From Agelas oroides (taxonomy: Eukaryota > Porifera > Demospongiae > Agelasida > Agelasidae): DNA of 64,000 bases. This document shows positions 56,918 to 64,000 of this stretch, in pieces. Each line of letters begins with the position of its first letter. Positions within the stretch are counted from its first letter, which is position 1. The stretch is taken from contig OX422184.1 in assembly GCA_949130485.1 (NCBI GenBank), positions 11,539,996-11,603,995 on the forward strand, read 5' to 3'. The position numbers and the translations under genes were made by a program. Under the pieces are notes generated by a model. The model saw nothing but the letters and a program-made list of their open reading frames with translations. It made no database searches and was not told where the DNA came from.

Positions 56918-57631
56918 GGCCGTGTGTAAAAGCCGGACTGCCGGACACAGATCACCGAAAATTTGAGCAAAAAATCGAACGGGCAATTATAAGTTTTTGC
57001 ACATGCGCAGTAAAACGTATTATTATTAGACGGCTCTTGACAGTCTTGTCCAGGCCGAAGTCTACTTTCAGGCTACGTAGCGGCCTCCAGCCTTACTCGT
57101 ATAGTCTGCCTCTTCTGAGGCAGTGGCACAAAGGAAGGCATTCATGAAAAGCTCCGCTGCTTCAAGGCGCAGAGGGACAGTTCTTGCGCACGAGGTAAGC
57201 CAGCTAGTTACCTACCTAGTCAGAGTTTCTCCCGGTACTCTGTGCTACGACTGCATGCTACGCACACTGTTTGGTTTCAGCAAGTCGGCGTTTGCGTAGG
57301 AAACTGTTGCAGTGAGCGTTTGGCGTGCTTGCCACTCTGCGTGTAGGTAGCCTCTGCCGGTTCTGGCAAAAAACAGTGGCTCAGTTACACCTTGGTGGCT
57401 TTTATATGTCCGTGAAGGCCTTACAAAGGTCAAGCCAGACGACCAAAAAGGAATGCTGCTAGTTAATAGGACCAGGCCTACAACGTTTTCCTGTACAGCA
57501 AAAGCGAGAAAGAGGTGGGCGGGGCCTGAAACGAGGTCGATTACGTACGCGCGCGCAGGCACTTCATAATTGCCCGTTCGATTTTTGCACGCATTTTTGG
57601 TGATCCGGCAGTCCGGCTTTTACACATGACC
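56918..57631. mobile_element. Mutator-type TIR element, 714 bp
   Basis: The TIRs begin GG(C/T)C(G/A)TGTGTAAAAGC and both continue CCGGACTGCCGGA and AATCGAACGGGCAATTAT, giving about 95 bases. A perfect 9-bp duplication CATATCAAG flanks it (56909-56917 and 57632-57640). The terminal sequence differs from the TAGCCTCG family. A possible small exon, ATGAAAAGCTCCGCTGCTTC up to a GTAAGC donor at about 57194, lies inside but has no known motif. 57641-57981 holds nothing supportable. Confidence 0.8.
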
Positions 57632-57981
57632 CATATCAAGTGTAATAGAATCAAGTAAGCAACATAAGTAGTCAGTGGAGAAGGTAGAAATTCCATGGAT
57701 AGTTTGAGTGCATGCATCGCTAGCTCACAATGCACACAGCTAACAGGTTTGCAATGGTACTAACAGATTATATGCACACAAACACTTGAAATCTTGATCA
57801 ACTTGTGTGTGACAAGAAGTTATCATGTACATGCTTTCACTGCCCAAATTTAGGCCTCATGGACTGGTTGCACTCTCACATGATCATCATTACTAAGTAT
57901 GCTGTATACTCAGTCTATATCATATGCATGTTTTATAGCTCTGTGCTGTACAGTCGATTTCCCCCTCAACAACTGCCACAA

Positions 57982-58312
57982 CTAGAAGTCTTCAGTGAAG
58001 ACATACCCCGCGCTGTTTTATGATATAAAGGGACCCTGAGGTGTTTTCGTTTATTATTTTAACAGTTTTCAGTATAGGGATGTCATGAATGGTTTCACAT
58101 ATATTCTGCTTATAGTGTATGGTTTGCATGGTGTCAGGTGTACATTTCAGGGAAGCTGAATTGTAGAGGTGGTGGTTGGTATGTTATGTGTGCCAAGTCT
58201 GTGGCTGTTACTTCGCTGTGTGCGCATTGTTTTGATAGGAATTTTGTATTTCTCTGTTTCTAGATGAAAGAGGTATCTATCACTATTTGCTGCAGCTTAC
58301 TATGTGCAAGCA
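57982..58312 (+). repeat. Repeat X, copy 2
   Basis: It is colinear with 40627-40948 and starts with a frame ending LEVFSEDIPRAVL and a stop. The copies differ by small indels (for example the TTTTGATAGGAATTTTGTAT segment). A lone Mutator-like end (TAGCCTCGTCCCCAGGCTCG) follows at 58499. Confidence 0.65.
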
Positions 58313-58589
58313 TTTTGTGTGTTAATTTTGTGTGAGTCTCTTGAAGTCCATGAACATTTGATTGCAATATGTTTATGTGCATGTTCTGTTGTCAAAAAGT
58401 GTAATTGTGGCTAGTTGGGTCTACCTGTTCTGCATGCGGTAGTGAACGCCCGCACGTGCACCGCTCTATAAATAGTTTGGGTGGGTAGCTGGTCCTCGTA
58501 GCCTCGTCCCCAGGCTCGGGTAGGAGGCTAACATACGTAGGCATGTGGTATGGATGTAATCTCCTTTCTTTTTCCTTGTGTCTGCTTCC

Positions 58590-59355
58590 ATTGACATTGT
58601 AAAAAAAAAAGTGACCTATATGTACCTCATAGGAAGCAAAGCGGTTCTATACCCTCTGCTTTTCCAGCAGTTTCCTATTTAACGTCGTGATCATCCGCCA
58701 TTTTAGTACGGTCAATACCGTAGAGTCCGGGTATTCGCGGACTTGACGCGTGTCCATAATTTTGATACGGTGGAGTCCAAGCATACACAGCGAAATTTCC
58801 ATAATGCTACCCCGATCTGTATACCAGCATGGATCTTAGAAGAGACAGAAAGCGTTCTCTTAAATTTAGGGAAATGCTGGAAACCCAAGGGTACAAACAA
58901 GCCCAGGATGCAGAAGAGAGGAGACAAAGAGAAGCCCAGTCAAAGAGAAGGTACACATTGTAAGATGTGTTATTAACGTAAGAAGTTTGGTTAGTATAGT
59001 ATTTACAGTTGTTGTTGGTCACGACCTCCCTGTCCAAACCTTATAGGAAGCGTCAATCTGAACCAACTGGTGATACAGAGGCAAGGAGAAAGAGAGAAGC
59101 TAAAGCTCAGGCAGCTAAACGCCAAGCTGAGTCAACCCAGGAAGCAGACGCAAGGAGAAAGAGAGTTGCCAAGGCTCAGGCAGCTAAACGGCAAGCTGAG
59201 TCAACCCTATGCTACTGTCAGTTTTGGAAATCATTTAATCCTGTCTATATTCAGATTTAAAATTTTTTCACCGGACTGACAAACTGACAAACTGACTGAC
59301 AAACAGACGGACAAAACGAATTGCTTAACCACTTTGCACATGCGCACGCGGGGTA
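58590..59355 (+). mobile_element. Repeat P, copy C, with two exons
   Basis: Exon 1 (ATG at 58830 to about 58949) encodes MDLRRDRKRSLKFREMLETQ, GYKQAQDAEERRQREAQSKR. After a GTACAC..TTATAG intron, exon 2 (from about 59045) encodes KRQSEPTGDTEARRKREAKA, QAAKRQAESTQEADARRKRV, repeats of the AKRQAEST type. The frame is cut at about 59210 by a sequence that is the reverse complement of the repeat's own outer end (GACAGTTTTGG .. GCACGCGGGGTAAA, 59222-59355). This copy is thus an internally deleted, TIR-like version. Such Arg/Gln/Ala repeats occur in N-terminal parts of repeat-borne proteins; the enzyme is unknown. Confidence 0.6.
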
Positions 59356-59728
59356 AATATATACCTTCATCCTGACTACTTTATCTTATTGATATTATGC
59401 TTACTCAGTCTCTTTTACGCTGCATACTCTCTGAATGCATGCCAGTCAGAATAGTATAGCTATGTCCCACCTAGTATAGTTTTGCCTATACAACAGGTGG
59501 GGGTTTACTGTGATAATTTCCCTCCCTGAGGGCTACAAGGGAAATTATGGCTCATAATTCCCTCTCCATGTATTTTTAGTTTACAGTCTACTACATTGTC
59601 AGACTATAGTACAGATTTTACATCATTTTACTGTGACAGTAAATAATATTGCAGTTACTGGAAACATATGCACATGTACATATGTGTTTACAATAATAAC
59701 AACAAAGTACCAATCAGGTGGGATATAT

Positions 59729-59852
59729 AATAGTTATAGCACAGGTGGCCAGGCATTTATGGCTGTAGTAAACAAACCTCGTCCTCGGGCTACGCCCTCG
59801 GACTCGGTCTGTTTACTGCCATAAATCCCTAGCACCTGTGCTACTACTATTA
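59729..59852. repeat. 124-bp palindrome with CTCGGGCTACGCCCTCGG centre
   Basis: The arms include TAATAGTTATAGCACAGGTG and GGCATTTATGGC..GTAAACA, paired with their complements on the right. The centre is nearly that of the palindrome at 11274-11405. A smaller hairpin (ATAATTTCCC..GGGAAATTAT) lies at 59512-59550. Confidence 0.8.
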
Positions 59853-59983
59853 CTAAATTACGTAGAAAGAGGGTTAAGTACATATCGAGATTATGCGGTG
59901 GGCCATGGGCACAGGAACTCCCATATGTAGTTTATGACATAACCTCATGGAGCTATGTTAACTTAGACGATCCCCTATCAAAA

Positions 59984-60042
59984 TAGCCTCGTTCCCAGGC
60001 GCTCGAAAACTCCGATTTTTCGAGCACCTGGGAACGAGGCTA
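59984..60042. mobile_element. Mutator-type mini-element, 59 bp
   Basis: TAGCCTCGTTCCCAGGCGCT and its inverted partner enclose a 13-base loop. A perfect 9-bp duplication CTATCAAAA flanks it (59975-59983 and 60043-60051). It is almost entirely TIR. Confidence 0.92.
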
Positions 60043-60068
60043 CTATCAAAACTGCTGAGGGTGTAACC

Positions 60069-60154
60069 TAGTCTCGTTCCCAGGCCCCACCCAGCTTTCT
60101 GTCGCTTCCGTATTGCAAGCGACGGAAAGCTGGGCGGGGCTGGGAACGAGGCTA
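60069..60154. mobile_element. Mutator-type mini-element, 86 bp
   Basis: TAGTCTCGTTCCCAGGCCCC and GGGGCTGGGAACGAGGCTA are the ends. A perfect 9-bp duplication GGTGTAACC flanks it (60060-60068 and 60155-60163). It folds into one hairpin and lies only 18 bases from the previous element's duplication. Confidence 0.92.
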
Positions 60155-60401
60155 GGTGTAACCCATATCGCAGACACTACTGTGTGTTAATTGGCTTGTC
60201 ACTATGGGAAGCCATAAGATGAAAGGCTTCCATAGCAACTAGTGAAGTAGCTGTGCACTGTATCGTAGCAACCAATTCAAACTGCGATTCAAACCAGTTG
60301 CAACTAGTTGTGAAGAGCCTGCATGGCGATGGCAGGAACGCGTGAGCCACTAAGACCTGGATTCTGCGATAGTAGTTGCTGTGTGGTTACGCATTACTCA
60401 G

Positions 60402-60425
60402 CCCCCCCCCCCCCCCCCCCCCCCC
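60402..60425 (+). repeat. C24 homopolymer
   Basis: An uninterrupted run of 24 C. A (TA)n run follows at about 60520-60537. Confidence 0.95.
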
Positions 60426-60444
60426 AAATCTGAAGTATCTTACT

Positions 60445-60500
60445 GTCCAGTGGCTCAGTGGTAGAGCATCTGTCCGGAATTCAGGTTTGGATCCTGGCTT
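60445..60500 (+). other. tRNA-like sequence (SINE head)
   Basis: The phrase GTGGCTCAGTGGTAGAGCAT is a good A box with D-arm features, and GGTTTGGATCC is a B-box-like word 30 bases on. No acceptor stem pairs, and a TA run follows. It is a likely tRNA-derived SINE start. Confidence 0.45.
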
Positions 60501-60885
60501 TATTTCTTCATCCACCAATATATATATATATATATAAAAGGCCTTCTTCTATCTTGTGAGCCTTTGACTGGGCAAAAAAACAGTCTGTATGGCTACTCTC
60601 CAGATAAAAATTAGTATGTTTCTTGTCATCCTGTAATGGGGTTCTGACAGCACATACAGATTGGCTGCCAGCTCGTGCAGCAGGAACTTGGGTACGTGAC
60701 CGTGAGTACCTCAATATTTACTATGTCGAGTTAAAGCCTCGAGATTCAGCCAAAGACTCAAAAAGTAGGGCTGGGACCAATATATTGGAAAATCAATGTT
60801 ATCGACATCATTTTCACATTTTTAGCGATTATCAATGTTTGTCACATGGGAAGCCATAAGATATGAAAGGCACTGACAGTGGGAT

Positions 60886-61115
60886 ACAGGGTTTTGCAGA
60901 ATCTTTGCAACACGCTAGCAGCTGTGTTTGATTGATAATTAAGTGGCTGTGAACAAAATGTTACCTCCTACATAGGCACATAATTAGATAAAGGGTGAGT
61001 CATATTACATAACCGCAGCCTCAGCGGTGCAAACTTTGACTTCCATATAAGGAACGCAATACGGTTTTCGCTTCACGCATTCTAAGCAGCGTTGCAAAGA
61101 TTCTGCAAAACCCTG
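60886..61115. mobile_element. TA-target MITE, 230 bp
   Basis: Perfect 25-bp TIRs start CAGGGTTTTGCAGAATCTTT, with TA outside (60884-60885 and 61116-61117). It is non-coding and abuts the QRICH1-like fragment. An unpaired hAT-like end (TAGGGCTGGGACC) is at about 60766. Confidence 0.88.
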
Positions 61116-61117
61116 TA

Positions 61118-61794
61118 TATCATGTAGCAACACAGCTGAGCGATATGGCTAATATCACCTACGTGAATTAGCCATATCACCCTCGTAGGCGGTCCTAGAC
61201 AAATTATACGCGCAGCTCGCCAAAGTCCAGCAAGAAGTTCGTTAATCGTAGCAGCGGGGTATCGTTTGCCATCCTCTCGACGAGCTTCGACGACAAACAC
61301 AGGTCAGTAGCCACTTGTTCAAAAGTGATATCGTCGGGTTCTCAAGCAAGGCGTCTGGACACTTCTCGCGCGTCTATTTTGATTCGTCTGCTTTCTCCAA
61401 GCATCGAACACACGTAACACCCACTGGGTACTTCAGCGCTCGGTATTTTTCGGCGTATAAGTTATCCCTTACACGCAGTCTCCAGTTCGCTCGCACTGCA
61501 CGCACTGAAACGGCGTTCCGCGGTAACTTTCTCCTTCCATTTACCAAGCGTTAGCTTCAGCTTCTTTCGCGGCAGTGGGTTCTTGAAGTCAGCGTCGTCG
61601 TTTGCCTGCGGGTCCGCCGGTACACAACACTGCCATTCGGAGCACCACGGTTCTCCTATATTAGGGTTACCAATGTGAAAAATCGACCTCCGGATTTCGA
61701 ACAATTTACACCACACGCATGAAGAGCTCACTGATGCTTGAACAATCGCACACTGAAACTTCACCCCCAATCGTATATTGCGTGTGAACTGCAC
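61118..61794 (-). pseudogene. QRICH1/Crypton-like fragment, second copy
   Basis: The minus-strand frame from about 61794 ends KEKVTAERRFSACSASELET, ACKG, matching the position just before VPQNTE in the 10.4-11.1 kb copy. Broken frames follow, then LFVVEARREDGKRYPAATIN, ELLAGLW, the same block as FVVEARKTNGEPYPP in the first copy. Several frame changes lie between. A small hairpin (GATATGGCTAAT / ATTAGCCATATC, 61143-61184) and the TA MITE follow where the protein should continue. Confidence 0.55.
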
Positions 61795-63001
61795 CGAAAC
61801 TCATTTACGTGGCTAAGGGGTTAAAGGACAGGTAGCATCAACATGATTATGTAATGCGATTTAGCACGCTGCTTTTGCCAAAACCTTGCTGGAGTGTAGG
61901 AGTTTCATAGTAGCAAAATTGAGTCTCAGAGGTTGCTGTATAAAGGCAGTGGAGTATTTTCTTTCTTGTAGGTGAGTAAGAAAATTGCTGGAACTCTGAG
62001 AATTAGCATTTATTGCAGGTAAGTAGTTAGAATGAAACAATCCCTCCTAGTTTATTGTTGTGAGGCTTGGTCCAAATAATATATAAAACAACTTTGGTAG
62101 CGATTGAAGGTTGATTGCCATCTGGCTAAAAATACAAATGTGACATGCGTCTGGATGAGGCAAAACAATTCAGGACCACCTTTTCAAGCTTATGAGTAAC
62201 TAGTTTTGGTTACAGTTGAATTCATCATTTAATTCTGAATAGAACAGTTTTTGTTGCATCTAAATTGGTGAAGTAACAGTGGAGATATCTATTTTTGAAG
62301 AATTTTTGGAATTAACTACACCAGATTTGGTAACTTTCCAAGATAAAATTTTCATAAGTGGTTGATTACAAATAAAAAATGATATCTCCACTTCTACAGC
62401 ACCGATTTGGACGAAACAAAGACCATTACATTCCAAATTGAATGACAAATCTAGCTGTATTGAAGAATTGCAACTTAGCAAAGACTGAAGAGCTATCACT
62501 AACCTCACCCATGCCAATGTCACAGTTTCAGTGGTGTTAGCCAGATGGCAAAGAACCTTCAATCACTACCAAACTTGGTTTATATGTTATTTGGACTAAG
62601 CCTCACAAAACTGAACTAGGAGGGATTGCTTCATTCTAACTGCTTACCTGTAATAAGTGCTAATTCTCAGAGTTCCAGCAATTTGTTACTCACCTACAAG
62701 GAAGAAAAAGCTTCACTGCCTCTGCACAACGACCTTTCAGACTCAAGTTTGCAAATTTAAAACTCCTACACTCAAGCAAGATTTTGGTGAAACTAGGGTG
62801 CTAAATTGAATTACATCATCACGTTGATACTACACGTACTTTAACCCCATAGCCACGAAAATGAGTTTCGGTGCAGTTCGCATGCAATATACGCTCCGGG
62901 GTGAAGTTTTAGTGTGCGATTGTTTAAGCATCAGTGAGCTCTTCATGCGTGTGGTGTAAGTTGTTCGAAATCCGGAGGTCGATTTTTCACTTTGGCAACC
63001 C
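61663..63001. repeat. 1.34-kb palindrome
   Basis: The two halves pair from AGGGTTACCAATGTGAAAAA at 61663 to its complement at about 63001. The centre is at about 62335, where GTGGAGATATC meets its complement. Both arms carry GCATGAAGAGCTCACTGATG, a TTAACCCC word (61817-61824 inverted; 62841-62848), and the GATTGAAGGTT / ATGGCAAA block. The arms have diverged by roughly 10-15%. The left arm overlaps the 5' part of the QRICH1-like fragment. Confidence 0.85.
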
Positions 63002-64000
63002 TACCTATATAGACAGCTTGGACTCCTAGGAAGCAAAATGTATAGCACAGACATAGCATAGTCAAGAAAGATCATCTTGCCAGCCACAAAGATGAGATAA
63101 CTAATGTCAGTGAGCCAGATCAACCCGGGGCATTAAATCGTACCTCAGATAACTCTGAAGAGGTAATTACTGAGTGACAGCATAAATCTTCAAGTATAAA
63201 AGTTTACATCATGAGAGAAATTGTGACTTCAATGCTCGTGTTTTGGATCCCATAGTAAATAGCTTAGCTGTAAGTGATTATTACACCACAAGTGGAAAGA
63301 TAAAAAATTATAGTAATGAATGAATGTGAAAAGCCACAAAAGTGCATACGGAGTGTATGCCCAATGTTTTACCCTGTCTTTCCAAGCCTGAGAGGACTTA
63401 CTGAAGTTTGATACCACAGCTGGATACAGTTATCATTGAAGAATCTTCAGTTAAATACTAAGCCGGAGAGATAACTATACAGGGAAAAACATTTGCCATC
63501 ACGAAATGGGACCTATGGTGACACAGGATTTTACAGTGCCCAAATTACCTATCTTAGCATGAAGGTACTTACATTTGCTTAAATATACGATTTTTTTAAA
63601 CCACTGCTAACCTGAGTTATGATCAAAAATGTTGACACTTTAGTGACCACACTAAACTTCATCCTGACTTGCAGCTCTGGAGCCTTAATAACTAAGGTAG
63701 GTACACTGTTAACAAGCTATAGGTCTATTAGCTACAACTTTCAGGTAGCAGACATACCAATGCAGCACAGCCACACTGAGCTACAAGTCACTTTGATATA
63801 CTTAAGTAAAGTGCACACTTCGCTATAGGCTTGCTGCACTACAGTACATCCCATGCCTCCACAGCACTTTTGATGGCAACGGCACTTCTTTACAATACCG
63901 ACTGATGTCTTTCAGTAGCATATGTGTGGTGTTCTAGATGCATACAACAGTAGCATGGCCATCTTCTGCCCAGCAAGTTGGTTACCTTTGTGTCATCCTG
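63002..64000. other. Stretch without a recognised gene
   Basis: Short frames only. The phrase TTATGATCAAAAAT(G/A)TTG..AGTGACCACACTAA at 63617-63655 also occurs at 39725-39765, a weak local similarity that I cannot extend. Confidence 0.35.

Noticed and set aside
58590-59355. Helitron
   Set aside because: The protein words resemble regions upstream of Helitron proteins, but no replication-initiator or helicase domain and no CTRR hairpin end was seen.
60445-60500. Functional tRNA gene
   Set aside because: Good A box but no closing acceptor stem and the sequence runs into a TA repeat.

Overview
The window looks like nuclear DNA of an early-branching animal. A demosponge is my best guess, because the BEN-domain protein, the QRICH1-like fragments, the glucose-6-phosphatase remnant and the two unnamed repeat-borne proteins look like families I associate with sponge and cnidarian genomes. 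That is inference; no rRNA, mitochondrial or marker gene confirms it. Genes have short introns with canonical GT/AG borders. There is no prokaryotic or organellar organisation.

Most of the window is accessory DNA: DNA transposons and their short non-autonomous derivatives, inserted into one another. Several are dated by target-site duplications (TSDs) that can be read directly: TA (Tc1/mariner type), TTAA (piggyBac type), 8 bp (hAT type) and 9 bp (Mutator type, ends TAGCCTCGTTCCCAGG).

Layout. 1-4.1 kb: old repeats. 4.1-8.84 kb: a terminal-inverted-repeat (TIR) element holding a Mutator-type mini-element, next to which sits a 3.9-kb Tc1/mariner element. That element carries a crippled transposase and, convergent to it, a complete seven-exon BEN-domain gene. 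8.84-13.8 kb: repeats, a QRICH1/Crypton-like fragment, a piggyBac-type element and retro- and Tc1 fragments. 13.9-25.8 kb: a minus-strand host-like gene whose exons are spread over about 12 kb. Its terminal exon holds a 3.3-kb Mutator-type element, which holds a second two-gene Tc1/IS630 element, whose passenger gene holds a short relative of the same element. An intron-sized gap holds a piggyBac-type element split by a 6-kb element with G-rich subterminal tandem repeats. 25.8-26.8 kb: an old Ty3/Gypsy gag fossil. 28-38 kb: nested short elements, a decayed transposase and a perfect 325-bp tandem duplication. 38.6-45 kb: a zinc-ribbon protein, repeats with N-terminal exons of a repeat-borne protein, and a broken glucose-6-phosphatase gene. 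49.7-53 kb: exons of an unrecognised host-like gene. 53-64 kb: MITEs, palindromes, a second QRICH1-like fragment and a 1.34-kb palindrome.

The main result is that two unrelated Tc1/IS630-type elements have the same plan: TIRs at both ends, TA outside, a transposase reading inward from one end and a spliced non-transposase gene reading inward from the other. An empty copy of the host repeat at 53.7 kb shows that the first one moved as one unit with its BEN gene.
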